Origin: Arthrobacter sp. NicSoilB8
Lineage (GTDB): Bacteria > Actinomycetota > Actinomycetes > Actinomycetales > Micrococcaceae
DNA length: 64,000 bases
NCBI RefSeq assembly: GCF_019977355.1
Contig: NZ_AP024655.1
Span: 1,550,001-1,614,000, forward strand
Direction of reading: 5' to 3'
The notes under the pieces: model-generated
Databases searched by the model: none
What the model saw: the letters and a program-made list of their open reading frames with translations, nothing else
What the model was told of the DNA's origin: nothing
Position numbers and translations under genes: made by a program
Shown here: positions 35,260 to 44,458 of the stretch, piece after piece
How positions within the stretch are numbered: the first letter of the stretch is position 1
Layout of the letters: each line of letters begins with the position of its first letter

Positions 35260-36114
35260 GTGACCATCGAGAAGAACACGAGGGAGCTGGACCGGGACAT
35301 CGTCCGCGACTTCAGCCAGCGGATGAGCTATGCGTCCTACCTCCAGTTGCCCACCCTGCTCAGCGCCCAGCAGCCGGTGAGCACCCCCGAACACCACGAC
35401 GAGATGCTGTTCATCATCCAACACCAGACCACGGAGCTGTGGCTGAAGCTGGTCCTGCACGAGCTCCGCAGCGCCGCCGCCTGGCTGCGTTCGGATGACC
35501 TCGGGTCCGCCCTGAAAGCGATAGCCCGCGTCAAGCACATCCAGAAGACACTCACCGAGCAATGGTCCGTGCTGGCCACCCTGACGCCGACCGAGTACTC
35601 CCAGTTCCGCGGTTTCCTCGGCAACTCCTCAGGGTTCCAGTCCAGCCAGTACCGCGCGGTCGAGTTCCTGCTCGGCAACAAGAACGCCAAGATGCTTCCG
35701 GTGTTCGAATCGGACCCCGAGGCCCACGAAATGCTGCGTGAACTGCTGGAGGCCCCCAGCATCTATGACGATTTCCTCGCGTATCTCAAGCGCCAGGGCT
35801 TCGACGTCCCGGCCTCCGTGCTGGGGCGCGACGTCACCAAAGCGCACGAGTTCTGCCCGGAACTTGTCCCGGTTTTCAAGTACATCTACGAGCACGCGGC
35901 CGACAACTGGGGCGCCTACGAGGCCTGCGAAGAGCTCGTAGACCTCGAGGACAACTTCCAGCTCTGGCGCTTCCGCCACCTGCGCACCGTCCAGCGCACC
36001 ATCGGCATGAAGGCAGGCACCGGCGGATCCAGCGGAGCCGCGTTCCTGCAGAAGGCCCTCGAGCTGACCTTCTTCCCCGAGCTCTTCGCCGTGCGGACGG
36101 AGATCGGCCAGTGA
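35260..36114 (+). CDS. kynA: Tryptophan 2,3-dioxygenase
   Basis: KynA opens the indole ring of tryptophan to N-formylkynurenine with a heme cofactor. The 284-residue protein has the active-site stretch HHDEMLFIIQHQTTELWLKL with the catalytic His. The SSGFQSSQYRAVEF segment follows, and then the heme-ligand region WRFRHLRTVQRTIGMKAG with TGGSSG. The start is taken at GTG 35260, 8 bases after AGGAAGG; an upstream ATG at 35236 is in frame. Its stop overlaps the kynU start (GTGA). Together they convert tryptophan toward anthranilate or alanine, but no formamidase gene (kynB) is beside them. Confidence 0.95.
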   Translation: MTIEKNTRELDRDIVRDFSQRMSYASYLQLPTLLSAQQPVSTPEHHDEMLFIIQHQTTELWLKLVLHELRSAAAWLRSDDLGSALKAIARVKHIQKTLTEQWSVLATLTPTEYSQFRGFLGNSSGFQSSQYRAVEFLLGNKNAKMLPVFESDPEAHEMLRELLEAPSIYDDFLAYLKRQGFDVPASVLGRDVTKAHEFCPELVPVFKYIYEHAADNWGAYEACEELVDLEDNFQLWRFRHLRTVQRTIGMKAGTGGSSGAAFLQKALELTFFPELFAVRTEIGQ

Positions 36115-37418
36115 ACATGACTACTGCCGGGGCCGCAGGCAACAACACCGAGGGTTTGCTGCAGCGCGCCCGGGACCTCGACGCCGCCGATCCGCTGGCC
36201 GGGTACCGGGAGCACTTCGTCGGCGCGGACACGGACCTGTCCTACCTCGACGGCAACTCGCTGGGCCGCCCGCTCAAGCGGACCGTCACCGACATCAGCG
36301 ACTTCATCCAGCACAGCTGGGGCGGCCGCCTGATCAGGGGCTGGGACGAGGACTGGCTCCAGCTGCCCCAGGCCATCGGCGATCAGCTCGGCCGCGCGGT
36401 GCTGGGTGCCGCGCCCGGGCAGACCATCATTGCCGACTCCACCACCGTGGTGCTGTACAAGCTGATCCGCGCCGCCCTGGCCGCCGTGACCGATCCGGCG
36501 AGGACGGAAATCGTCCTGGACACGGACAATTTTCCCACCGACCGCTATCTGGTGGAGGGCATCGCCCGCGAAAAAGGCCTGAAGCTGCGCTGGATCGACG
36601 CCGATCCCGCCTCCGGCGTCACCGTCGACCAAGTGCGCGCCGCCACGGGCCCTGCCACCGCCGTCGTGGTCCTGAGCCAGATCGCGTACCGCTCCGGCTT
36701 CCTCGCGGACCTGCCCGCCGTCACCGCCGCCATCCACGACGCCGGCGCCCTGGTGGTGTGGGACCTGTGCCACTCCGCCGGATCCGTGGAGATCGCCTTG
36801 GACGACGCCGGCGTCGACTTCGCGGCAGGATGCACGTACAAGTACCTGAACGGGGGACCGGGCTCGCCCGCGTTCGCCTACGTGAACGCCCGGCACCTGC
36901 CCGGACTGCAGCAGCCGATCTGGGGCTGGATGGGACGCAAGGACGCGTTCGAAATGGGTCCCGGCTACGAGGCCGCGCCCGGCATCCGGGGCTTCCTCAG
37001 CGGCACTCCGGCCATCTTCGGGATGCTCGCCATGCGCGGCACGCTGGACCTGATCGAGGAAGTCGGGATGGCCGCACTGCGGGAGAAGTCCCGGCTGCTG
37101 ACGGCCTTCGCCCTCGAGCTCTACGACGCCTGGCTGGCGCCGGCCGGCGTTGAGCTGTCCACCCCGCGGGACCCGGAACTGCGCGGCAGCCATGTCACGA
37201 TCGACCACCCGGCCTTCCGTGAAATGACGGCCACTTTGTGGGACCAGGACGTGATTCCCGATTTCCGCGCCCCGCAGGGCATCAGGATCGGGCTGTCTCC
37301 GCTGAGCACCTCCTTCGCGGAGCTGTACCGGGGCGTCGCCGCCATCCGCGGGCTGCTTTCGGGCCAGGACAGCGGAATACTGCACCCGCCGCAGGCAGGC
37401 GGCGCGGCACCCGCCTGA
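36111..37418 (+). CDS. kynU: Kynureninase
   Basis: KynU splits kynurenine into anthranilate and alanine. The 435-residue PLP enzyme has DTDNFPTDRYLVEGIA, the cofactor-binding Asp in VWDLCHSAGSVEI, and the Schiff-base lysine in CTYKYLNGGPGSPAF (K244 from the GTG). The C-terminal domain includes GIRIGLSPL. The GTG at 36111 overlaps the kynA stop; ATG 36117 is an alternative. Its last codons and stop are partly duplicated just downstream (see the repeat at 37394). It forms a unit with kynA. Confidence 0.95.
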   Translation: MNMTTAGAAGNNTEGLLQRARDLDAADPLAGYREHFVGADTDLSYLDGNSLGRPLKRTVTDISDFIQHSWGGRLIRGWDEDWLQLPQAIGDQLGRAVLGAAPGQTIIADSTTVVLYKLIRAALAAVTDPARTEIVLDTDNFPTDRYLVEGIAREKGLKLRWIDADPASGVTVDQVRAATGPATAVVVLSQIAYRSGFLADLPAVTAAIHDAGALVVWDLCHSAGSVEIALDDAGVDFAAGCTYKYLNGGPGSPAFAYVNARHLPGLQQPIWGWMGRKDAFEMGPGYEAAPGIRGFLSGTPAIFGMLAMRGTLDLIEEVGMAALREKSRLLTAFALELYDAWLAPAGVELSTPRDPELRGSHVTIDHPAFREMTATLWDQDVIPDFRAPQGIRIGLSPLSTSFAELYRGVAAIRGLLSGQDSGILHPPQAGGAAPA

Positions 37419-37434
37419 GGCAGGCGGCGCGGCA
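37394..37434. repeat. 16-bp direct repeat spanning the kynU stop
   Basis: GGCAGGCGGCGCGGCA occurs at 37394-37409 and again at 37419-37434, a period of 25 bases. The stop codon lies between the two copies. An inverted repeat CCGCCTG/CAGGCGG around the TGA (37411-37427) may act as a weak hairpin. Confidence 0.75.
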
Positions 37435-37634
37435 ACGGGATCGGCCGGCGGGGCGGGCGGTTTCGACAAGATCGCGGACGTGCCACTAAACTGGACGTTG
37501 GATCCGGCTGCAGTCCGTGGCGGCTGGTTCCTGCTGTGTACGGCCAACCCTCTCGTCGGAGGAGGAACGCCGGGACGGCACCCCCGGCAGTGAATTACTG
37601 TTTCGGGCCTCACGGCACATCTCTAGGAGTTATT

Positions 37635-37904
37635 GTGGCACTTGAAGCCGCTGTAAAGCAGTCCATCATCAAGGATTTCGCAACGTCCGAGGGCGACACC
37701 GGTTCGCCGGAGGTCCAGGTTGCAGTCCTGACTCAGCGGATCAAGGATCTCACTGAGCACATGAAGGAGCACAAGCACGACTACCACACCCAGCGCGGTC
37801 TGCTGGCCATGGTTGGTCGTCGCAAGCGCATGCTCACCTACCTCAAGAACACTGACATCACCCGCTACCGTCAGCTCATCGAGCGCCTCGGCCTGCGTCG
37901 CTAG
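37635..37904 (+). CDS. rpsO: 30S ribosomal protein S15
   Basis: S15 binds 16S rRNA early in 30S assembly. The 89-residue protein has the family pattern [24 protein letters not shown], written here in parts, then [20 protein letters not shown] and [13 protein letters not shown]. The start is GTG 37635 with TAGGAG before it. The 216-bp gap upstream holds a TAAACT box (37497) and about 130 bases of leader. S15 often represses its own translation through the leader, but I do not see a recognisable binding fold. pnp follows after a hairpin, the usual order. Confidence 0.97.
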   Translation: MALEAAVKQSIIKDFATSEGDTGSPEVQVAVLTQRIKDLTEHMKEHKHDYHTQRGLLAMVGRRKRMLTYLKNTDITRYRQLIERLGLRR

Positions 37905-37915
37905 TCAGCTTTAAG

Positions 37916-37948
37916 GGGCGGCCCCTTCCGGACCGGAAAGGGCCGCCC
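37916..37948 (+). terminator. Hairpin between rpsO and pnp
   Basis: GGGCGGCCC (37916-37924) pairs with GGGCCGCCC (37940-37948), with a second short stem inside (TTCCGG/CCGGAA). No U-tract. It may be a terminator or the processing site where S15 and PNPase messages separate. The 200 bases up to pnp hold a leader with GGAGG at 37971 and no gene. Confidence 0.6.
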
Positions 37949-38151
37949 TCTTCAGGACAAAATTAAACAGGAGGATCAACCGCATCACGCATTCGCGGTC
38001 CTCGGTAGTGATCCCCGGGAACGGCCTCAAGGAATGAGGCCCGGCCCGTGGGTCTCGATCGATGACCGGGTGCAGTGCAGGCCAGTAGACAGAAGCTGGA
38101 CTGGGTTGATGCGGCTGGGCTCCGTGAACCATGAAACGGAGGTGACTCTCT

Positions 38152-40410
38152 ATGGAGGGTCCCGAAATCCAGTTCTCAGAAGCAATCATTGACAATGGCC
38201 GCTTCGGCAAGCGTGTAATCCGCTTTGAAACCGGCCGCCTTGCCAAGCAGGCAGCCGGCGCAGCGATGGTCTACATCGACGAAGAGACCGCGCTGCTGTC
38301 CGCCACCACCGCCGGCAAGCACCCGCGTGAAGGCTTCGACTTCTTCCCGCTGACCGTCGACGTCGAAGAGCGCATGTACGCCGCCGGACGCATCCCGGGC
38401 TCGTTCTTCCGCCGTGAAGGCCGTCCCTCCACGGAAGCCATCCTGGCGTGCCGCCTCATGGACCGCCCGCTGCGCCCCGCGTTCGTCAAGGGCCTGCGCA
38501 ACGAGGTCCAGATCGTCGTCACCGTGCTGTCCATCAACCCGGACGAGCTCTACGACGTCGTGGCCATCAACGCCTCCTCGATGTCCACCCAGCTCTCCGG
38601 CCTGCCTTTCTCGGGCCCGATCGGCGGCGTCCGCGTTGCCCTCGTCGCCGACGAGAACGGCTCGCAGTGGGTTGCGTTCCCGAAGCACTCCCAGCTCGAG
38701 AACGCCGTCTTCAACATGGTCGTTGCCGGCCGCATCGCCGGCGACGACGTTGCCATCATGATGGTTGAAGCCGAAGCCACCGACAACTCCTGGAACCTCA
38801 TCAAGGAACAGGGCGCCACCGCCCCGACCGAAGAGGTCGTCTCCGAAGGCCTCGAGGCTGCCAAGCCGTTCATCAAGGCCCTTTGCGAGGCACAGTCCGA
38901 CCTGGCTGCACGCGCCGCCAAGCCGACCGTCGAGTTCCCGGTCTTCCTGGACTACCAGGATGACGTCTACGCCGCTGTGGAGTCCGCTGCCGCCGAGAAG
39001 CTGGCCGCTGTCTTCCAGATCGCCGACAAGCAGGAGCGCGACACCGCTTCGGACGAGCTCAAGGACGAGGTCACCTCTTCCCTGGCCGGCCAGTTCGAAG
39101 GCCGCGAGAAGGAGCTGTCCGCAGCTTTCCGCTCCGTCACCAAGCAGGTTGTGCGCCAGCGCATCCTCAAGGACCAGATCCGCATCGACGGCCGCGGCCT
39201 GACGGACATCCGCCAGCTCACCGCCGAGGTTGAGGTTCTGCCCCGCGTCCACGGCTCGGCCATCTTCGAACGCGGCGAGACCCAGATCATGGGTGTCACC
39301 ACGCTGAACATGCTCAAGATGGAACAGCAGATCGACTCGCTGTCTCCCGTGACGCGCAAGCGCTACATGCACAACTACAACTTCCCGCCGTACTCCACCG
39401 GCGAGACCGGCCGCGTCGGCTCCCCGAAGCGCCGCGAAATCGGCCACGGTGCCCTCGCAGAGCGCGCCATCATGCCGGTGCTGCCTTCCCGCGAGGAATT
39501 CCCCTACGCCATCCGCCAGGTGTCTGAAGCCCTCAGCTCCAACGGTTCGACGTCGATGGGTTCCGTCTGCGCCTCCACGCTGTCCCTGCTCAACGCAGGT
39601 GTGCCGCTGAAGGCCGCCGTCGCCGGTATCGCCATGGGCCTGGTCTCCGACCAGGTTGACGGCCAGACCCGCTACGCTGCCCTGACCGATATCCTCGGCG
39701 CCGAAGATGCCTTCGGCGACATGGACTTCAAGGTCGCGGGTACCTCCGAGTTCGTCACGGCCATCCAGCTGGACACCAAGCTCGACGGCATCCCGGCCTC
39801 GGTCCTGGCCGCAGCCCTGAAGCAGGCCCGCGAAGCCCGCCTGCACATCCTGGATGTCCTGAACTCCGCGATCGACACCCCGGACGAGCTCTCCGAGTTC
39901 GCGCCGCGCGTCATCGCGGTCAAGATCCCGGTAGACAAGATCGGCGAGGTCATCGGCCCGAAGGGCAAGATGATCAACCAGATCCAGGAAGACACCGGAG
40001 CCGACATCTCGATCGAGGACGACGGAACTGTCTACATCGGCGCCACGAACGGCCCGTCTGCCGACGCAGCACGGTCCGCGATCAACGCCATCGCCAACCC
40101 GCAGGTTCCGGAAATCGGCGAGCGTTACCTGGGCACGGTCGTCAAGACCACGACCTTCGGCGCCTTCGTGTCCCTGACTCCGGGCAAGGACGGTCTGCTG
40201 CACATCTCCGAGCTGCGTAAGATCGCCGGCGGCAAGCGGGTGGACAACGTCGAGGACGTCGTCTCCGTGGGCCAGAAGATCCAGGTGGAGATCACCAAGA
40301 TCGATGACCGCGGCAAGCTCTCCCTGTCGCCCGTTGTGGCTGACGAGGCAGGCTCCGAAAACGCTGAGAACACTGACAGCGTTGAGGTCTCCGCGGACGC
40401 CGCAGAGTAG
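38152..40410 (+). CDS. pnp: Polyribonucleotide nucleotidyltransferase
   Basis: PNPase degrades RNA 3'-5' with phosphate, and can add tails. The 752-residue protein has two RNase PH-like cores, the first starting at [19 protein letters not shown] and the second carrying [23 protein letters not shown] and [13 protein letters not shown] helical domain links them. The C-terminus has KH ([18 protein letters not shown]) and S1 ([20 protein letters not shown]) domains, followed by an acidic tail. ATG start with GGAGG five bases upstream. A 16-bp palindromic hairpin closes it. Confidence 0.97.
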   Translation: MEGPEIQFSEAIIDNGRFGKRVIRFETGRLAKQAAGAAMVYIDEETALLSATTAGKHPREGFDFFPLTVDVEERMYAAGRIPGSFFRREGRPSTEAILACRLMDRPLRPAFVKGLRNEVQIVVTVLSINPDELYDVVAINASSMSTQLSGLPFSGPIGGVRVALVADENGSQWVAFPKHSQLENAVFNMVVAGRIAGDDVAIMMVEAEATDNSWNLIKEQGATAPTEEVVSEGLEAAKPFIKALCEAQSDLAARAAKPTVEFPVFLDYQDDVYAAVESAAAEKLAAVFQIADKQERDTASDELKDEVTSSLAGQFEGREKELSAAFRSVTKQVVRQRILKDQIRIDGRGLTDIRQLTAEVEVLPRVHGSAIFERGETQIMGVTTLNMLKMEQQIDSLSPVTRKRYMHNYNFPPYSTGETGRVGSPKRREIGHGALAERAIMPVLPSREEFPYAIRQVSEALSSNGSTSMGSVCASTLSLLNAGVPLKAAVAGIAMGLVSDQVDGQTRYAALTDILGAEDAFGDMDFKVAGTSEFVTAIQLDTKLDGIPASVLAAALKQAREARLHILDVLNSAIDTPDELSEFAPRVIAVKIPVDKIGEVIGPKGKMINQIQEDTGADISIEDDGTVYIGATNGPSADAARSAINAIANPQVPEIGERYLGTVVKTTTFGAFVSLTPGKDGLLHISELRKIAGGKRVDNVEDVVSVGQKIQVEITKIDDRGKLSLSPVVADEAGSENAENTDSVEVSADAAE

Positions 40411-40427
40411 TCGCACCTGAAGCAAAC

Positions 40428-40460
40428 GGCGGGGCCGGTGGATCATCCACCGGCCCCGCC
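40428..40460. terminator. Perfect palindromic hairpin after pnp
   Basis: Arms of 16 bp (GGCGGGGCCGGTGGAT and its complement) surround one base at 40444. There is no U-tract; GCTGTTAAA follows. This is a likely intrinsic terminator of the actinobacterial type. Confidence 0.7.
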
Positions 40461-40515
40461 GCTGTTAAAGGTAGGATTGCAGGCAGATTTGGCAAGTGTT
40501 CAATGAAAGGCCTTG

Positions 40516-41859
40516 ATGACAGTCGTCCCCCTGCCGCTTGAGCAGAATCAGCACGCAGACACCCTGATCCACGGAGCCGACGGCGGCTCCGAGGTTCGCC
40601 GCTCGGTCCTTCCCGGCGGCGTCCGTGTGCTGACCGAGGCCATGCCCGGCCAGCGCTCGGCAACGATCGGCTTCTGGGTCGGGGTCGGCTCGCGCGACGA
40701 GGCCCCCGGGCAGCACGGCTCCACCCACTTCCTGGAGCACCTGCTGTTCAAAGGCACCAGGCGCCGCACTGCCCTGGAAATCGCCTCGGCCTTCGACGAG
40801 GTCGGCGGGGAATCCAACGCCGCCACCGCGAAGGAAAGCACCTGCTACTTCGCCCGCGTCCTGGACAGCGACCTGCCCATGGCAATCGACGTCATCGCTG
40901 ACATGATCACCGGCGCCGTCCTGGACCCGCAGGAGATGGAGCAGGAACGCGACGTCATTCTCGAAGAGATCGCGATGGACAGTGACGACCCCACCGACGT
41001 CGCGCACGAGCACTTTGTTGCCGCCGTCCTCGGATCCCACCCCCTTGGCCGCCCGATCGGCGGCACTCCGGCAGCCATCCGCGCCGTGGCCCGCGACTCC
41101 GTGTGGGACCACTACCGCCGTTACTACCGTCCCGACGAGCTCGTCGTCACCGCCGCCGGCGGGCTGGACCACGACGTCGTCTGCGAGCTAGTGGTGGATG
41201 CCCTCCACTCCGCCGGCTGGAACCTTGAGCCCGCTGCCGCGCCCGTGCAGCGCCGCTCCACCGAACGTGCGGCCATTACCGGCACGGCCGGCCTCCACGT
41301 GGTCAAGCGCCCGGTGGAACAAGCCAACATCATCATGGGCTGCCCCTCGCTGGTTGCCACCGACGACCGCCGGTTCGTCATGAGCGTCCTCAACGCCGTC
41401 CTCGGCGGGGGCATGTCCTCACGGCTCTTCCAGGAGGTCCGGGAGAAGCGCGGACTGGTCTATTCGACCTACTCGTTTGCCTCTTCCTACGCCGACGCCG
41501 GCTATTTCGGCATGTACGCCGGATGCACGCCGTCGAAGGTCCGCCAGGTCATCGGCCTGCTCGGCGCCGAACTGGACAAACTGGCCGCGGACGGCATCTC
41601 CGACGAGGAGCTCCGCAAGGCCGTGGGGCAGCTGTGCGGCGGCATCGTGCTGGCGCTGGAGGACACCGGTTCCCGGATGTCCCGGCTGGGCCGTGCGGAG
41701 CTGGTGTCCGGCGAGTACCAGGACATCGACGAGACCCTGCGCCAGATCAAGGCCGTCACCGCCTCGGAAGTCCAGGAGCTCGCCCGTCAGCTCGCGGCCG
41801 CCCCGCGGACCGTCACGGTGGTTGGACCGTTCGAGGAAACGGAGACGTTCGGGCTCTAG
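40516..41859 (+). CDS. M16-family zinc peptidase
   Basis: This 447-residue M16B-type peptidase has the inverted zinc site HFLEH (H71, E74, H75) in GSTHFLEHLLFKGTRRR, and the distal Glu in EMEQERDVILEEI. It also has the R-Y type motif GGGMSSRLFQEVREKRGLVYS of the C-terminal half. The family degrades peptides; in Gram-positives some members process signal peptides or lantibiotics. Its usual place after pnp is kept. The start is ATG 40516, since an upstream ATG (40503) is in a different frame. Confidence 0.92.
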   Translation: MTVVPLPLEQNQHADTLIHGADGGSEVRRSVLPGGVRVLTEAMPGQRSATIGFWVGVGSRDEAPGQHGSTHFLEHLLFKGTRRRTALEIASAFDEVGGESNAATAKESTCYFARVLDSDLPMAIDVIADMITGAVLDPQEMEQERDVILEEIAMDSDDPTDVAHEHFVAAVLGSHPLGRPIGGTPAAIRAVARDSVWDHYRRYYRPDELVVTAAGGLDHDVVCELVVDALHSAGWNLEPAAAPVQRRSTERAAITGTAGLHVVKRPVEQANIIMGCPSLVATDDRRFVMSVLNAVLGGGMSSRLFQEVREKRGLVYSTYSFASSYADAGYFGMYAGCTPSKVRQVIGLLGAELDKLAADGISDEELRKAVGQLCGGIVLALEDTGSRMSRLGRAELVSGEYQDIDETLRQIKAVTASEVQELARQLAAAPRTVTVVGPFEETETFGL

Positions 41860-41948
41860 CCTGAAAACCCCCGGGCTTTACAGCGGCGCGGGCACGGCGT
41901 GATGATGGTGGCGGGGTCACTCGGGAGGAACTCCACTTGGGAGGAACT

Positions 41949-42434
41949 GTGGACCGGCCACTGCCAGGCAGTGCATGCGCGGCGCTGAAGCCTTTCCTGG
42001 GCCGGTGGACGGGGACCACGCACTGGGAGGCCACCGCGTGGGGCCCGGCGCGCAGCGCGGAATCCGAGATCGTCTTCTCCTCGGCGGCCGCCGGGCTGGC
42101 CGTGACCCAGAGTTACCGCCACACGGATGAGGACGGGACCCGCTCCGAAGGCCATGGCGCCTTCACGATGGACCCTGACCACCCCGACACCTTCTGGTAC
42201 CACGTCAACAGCATGGGGCTGCCGCCCGAGGCACCTGCGCGCGCCAGCTGGGAGGGCGGGACCCTGACCGTCGAACGGCGCAGCGACCGCGGCACCGCGC
42301 GGCACACTTTCCGGGTGGACGACGGCGTGCTGACGCACGCCGCCAGTCTCCGCCTGGGCAAGGCGAGCGAGTTCACCCCCTTTATGACCACGGTCTGCCG
42401 GCGCGTCGCTGAGGGCGCCTCCATCCCGGCGTGA
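41949..42434 (+). CDS. DUF1579-like protein
   Basis: This 161-residue protein has the beta-barrel pattern of DUF1579/nitrobindin-like domains. It begins with FLGRWTGTTHWEA, where the conserved Gly-Arg-Trp sits, followed by alternating strands and an MDPDHPDTFWYHVNS stretch. Function is unknown; related folds bind heme or small ligands. The start is GTG 41949 after GGGAGG, not the TTG 12 bases earlier. It is a single gene after the M16 peptidase. Confidence 0.6.
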   Translation: MDRPLPGSACAALKPFLGRWTGTTHWEATAWGPARSAESEIVFSSAAAGLAVTQSYRHTDEDGTRSEGHGAFTMDPDHPDTFWYHVNSMGLPPEAPARASWEGGTLTVERRSDRGTARHTFRVDDGVLTHAASLRLGKASEFTPFMTTVCRRVAEGASIPA

Positions 42435-42463
42435 CGTTTCGGGACGGGCGGCTGGTCGTTCTC

Positions 42464-42505
42464 ACCTGCTCCTTCGATCCTGCTCCTTCGATCCTGCTCC
42501 CTAGA
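42464..42505. repeat. 14-bp tandem repeat, three copies
   Basis: Units CCTGCTCCTTCGA-like start at 42464, 42478 and 42492; the last has two changes. It lies between a DUF1579-like gene and the ABM-like gene on the other strand. Confidence 0.75.
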
Positions 42506-42545
42506 ACCTGTGTCGTGAAGCCGGCCGTGGTGTCCCGGCCCCGGC

Positions 42546-42827
42546 TCAGGACGAGGCCTCCAGGATCCGGGTTTTCGGCGTCCCCTGAAGGGCCGGAGCG
42601 GCCGCGGCGGAGTTCCAGACCTGTGTCCTGAGGTTGGCCAGCAACTCTTCCGCCTGTTCCCGCCGCTCGAAATCCAGCTCGACCAGCACATAATGCGCGT
42701 CGTCCACCGGGCGGCTGATCCGGTGCGCCGTGACTCCGGACGCCGCTCGGTTGACCGGGTCGCGGTCGAATGCCGCCTTCCACATCCCGAAATCCTTGAT
42801 CCGATGCTCGATCTGCAAGGTAAACAT
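42546..42827 (-). CDS. Dimeric alpha-beta barrel (ABM-like) protein
   Basis: This 93-residue protein starts LQIEHRIKDFGMWKAAFDRD, followed by HRISRPVDDAHYVLVELDF and a helix REQAEELLANLR. That is the beta-alpha-beta pattern of small ferredoxin-like monooxygenase or cyclase proteins (ABM-like). No catalytic residue can be named. Start ATG 42827 with GGAGA before it. Neighbours give no functional context. Confidence 0.65.
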   Translation of the reverse strand: MFTLQIEHRIKDFGMWKAAFDRDPVNRAASGVTAHRISRPVDDAHYVLVELDFERREQAEELLANLRTQVWNSAAAAPALQGTPKTRILEASS

Positions 42828-42959
42828 GGGCTCTCCTTAGGGCTGTTCCCGCCTGGCTGACGGGATATTCCACGGTAGGACCGGCCATGCCCCGCGCCAT
42901 ATCCCAGAAATCTGGGTGGCCGGCCGTCCCGGTTCAAGCCTCCGGCGGATACTGGTTCC

Positions 42960-44153
42960 ATGGCCACGAGCTGGGCGCTTAACCGGAGCCAGGAACGGAT
43001 CCGGAAACTCTGCGATGGCGCGCTGGAGGATCATGACCTGCGCCGCCTCGCCCTTGAGGAGCTGGGAAGGACTGTGCCGTTCAGTTCCTTTGCGTGGCCG
43101 CTGGCGGACCCTGAATCGGCCGTCGGCATCTCACCGATGGCCAGGATCCCGTGCCCGGAGGAGTTGCCGGCCCTGATCCGGCTGAAATACCTGACCCCGC
43201 AAGGCCGCTGGACTGCCCTCATGGGCCAGTCCCGCCCGGTAGTGAGCCTGCTGGCCGCTACGGGCGGAGAGCCGGCGCGCAGCCTGCTGTGGGACCGGTT
43301 GCTGCGGCGCTTCGGCGTGACGGACATCTTGTCCACGGTCTTTGCGGACAAGTACGGCTGCTGGGGCTGGCTGGACCTGTGGCGCGGCGGAGGCGAGGGA
43401 GGCTTCACCGACCAAGAGACGGCCTACCTCGCCTCGGTGGCGCCGGTCCTGGCCACGGGGTTGCGCCGGAGCAGGGCGGCACAGTGCCGGCGCGAGGCCG
43501 CCACGAGCGCCACCACCACCACCACGAGCGCCACCACCACCACCACGAGCGCCACCGCCGCCACGGCCGGCAGCACGGCGCCGCCGTCGGGCCGCAGGCG
43601 CCTCCCGCAGCAGGCGGTGCTGACATTGGACGAGTCAATGGCCGTGGTGGGACAAACGGCGTCGGCCGGCGAATGGCTGGGCCTGCTGCAGCCCGGGCCG
43701 CGGCCGTTCCAGGGTGTACCGGCCGAGGTGCTCAATGTCGCGGCCCAGCTGGCGGCCGGGGAGGCCGGGGTGGACAGCCACCCGGCGCTGTCGCGGGTGC
43801 CGCTTGGGTCCGGCGACTGGGCGCTGCTGCGCGCCACCAGGATGGAGGGGACAACTGCGCCGGAGGGCGGCCGGCCCGGGGCGGCGCCTCCGCTGGCCGT
43901 GACCATCCAGGATTGCCCGGCCGTGGACCGCCTCGAGGTATTTGCCCGATGCTTTGCGCTGACCCGGCAGCAGCACAGGCTGCTGGGACTAGCTGCCGGC
44001 GGGCTCAGCACGGCGGAGCTGGCCGCTGCCATGCTGATCAGCCCCTACACCGTTCAGGACCAGTTCAAGGCGGTCTTTGCCGCATGCGGGGTCCGCAGCA
44101 GGAGCGCACTCCTGGGCCTGGCCCTGGGCACCGCACCGGGGCCGCCACGCTGA
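42960..44153 (+). CDS. LuxR-type transcriptional regulator
   Basis: This 397-residue regulator has an N-terminal GAF-like sensing part (about 1-170, with GCWGWLDLWRGG). A low-complexity hinge rich in Ala, Thr and Ser (about 175-205) follows, and then a second domain. The C-terminal LuxR helix-turn-helix contains LTRQQHRLLGLAAGGLSTAEL and ISPYTVQDQFKAVFAACGVR. Signal and targets are unknown. The hinge is encoded by a 21-bp tandem repeat (43499-43560). It is convergent with moaD. Confidence 0.8.
   Translation: MATSWALNRSQERIRKLCDGALEDHDLRRLALEELGRTVPFSSFAWPLADPESAVGISPMARIPCPEELPALIRLKYLTPQGRWTALMGQSRPVVSLLAATGGEPARSLLWDRLLRRFGVTDILSTVFADKYGCWGWLDLWRGGGEGGFTDQETAYLASVAPVLATGLRRSRAAQCRREAATSATTTTTSATTTTTSATAATAGSTAPPSGRRRLPQQAVLTLDESMAVVGQTASAGEWLGLLQPGPRPFQGVPAEVLNVAAQLAAGEAGVDSHPALSRVPLGSGDWALLRATRMEGTTAPEGGRPGAAPPLAVTIQDCPAVDRLEVFARCFALTRQQHRLLGLAAGGLSTAELAAAMLISPYTVQDQFKAVFAACGVRSRSALLGLALGTAPGPPR
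43499..43560. repeat. 21-bp coding repeat in the LuxR hinge
   Basis: ACGAGCGCCACCACCACCACC-type units occur in tandem about three times, encoding ATSATTTTT-like runs. Replication slippage here would change hinge length without shifting the frame. Confidence 0.75.
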
Positions 44154-44184
44154 CGAGCCGCGGAAAGTCGGGGTCTGCTGCGCC

Positions 44185-44451
44185 TTACCCGCCGGCGAAC
44201 GGCGGCAGCACGTCGACGACGTCGGCAGGCTTGAGCGCCGTGGCATGGTCACGCACGGCCACCTCGTTGAGCAGGAAGCTGGAGCGGGACAGGATGCGGG
44301 CCAGCGGCGGCGTGCCGGCCGGCGGTTCGGGGCGCTCGACGGCGAGGATCGCCTCCAGCAGCGAGGCGAGGGTGTCGCCGTCGACGAGTTCAAATCGTTC
44401 TTCATCCACGCCGGCGGCAGCGCGCGCGGCAGCGAAGTAGCGTACGTTCAC
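44185..44451 (-). CDS. moaD: Molybdopterin synthase small subunit MoaD
   Basis: MoaD carries sulfur as a C-terminal thiocarboxylate for molybdopterin synthase. The 88-residue protein has the ubiquitin-like start MNVRYFAAARAAAGVDEE, a middle FLLNEVAVRDH and ends in the required Gly-Gly (LPPFAGG). It lies seven bases after moaA on the same strand. Its partner moaE is at 51.7 kb in the divergent operon. Confidence 0.92.
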   Translation of the reverse strand: MNVRYFAAARAAAGVDEERFELVDGDTLASLLEAILAVERPEPPAGTPPLARILSRSSFLLNEVAVRDHATALKPADVVDVLPPFAGG

Positions 44452-44458
44452 GAAAAAG

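Noticed and set aside
38176..40446. A 756-residue minus-strand frame opposite pnp
   Set aside because: Antisense shadow of a highly conserved gene; composition is typical of reversed GC-biased codons.
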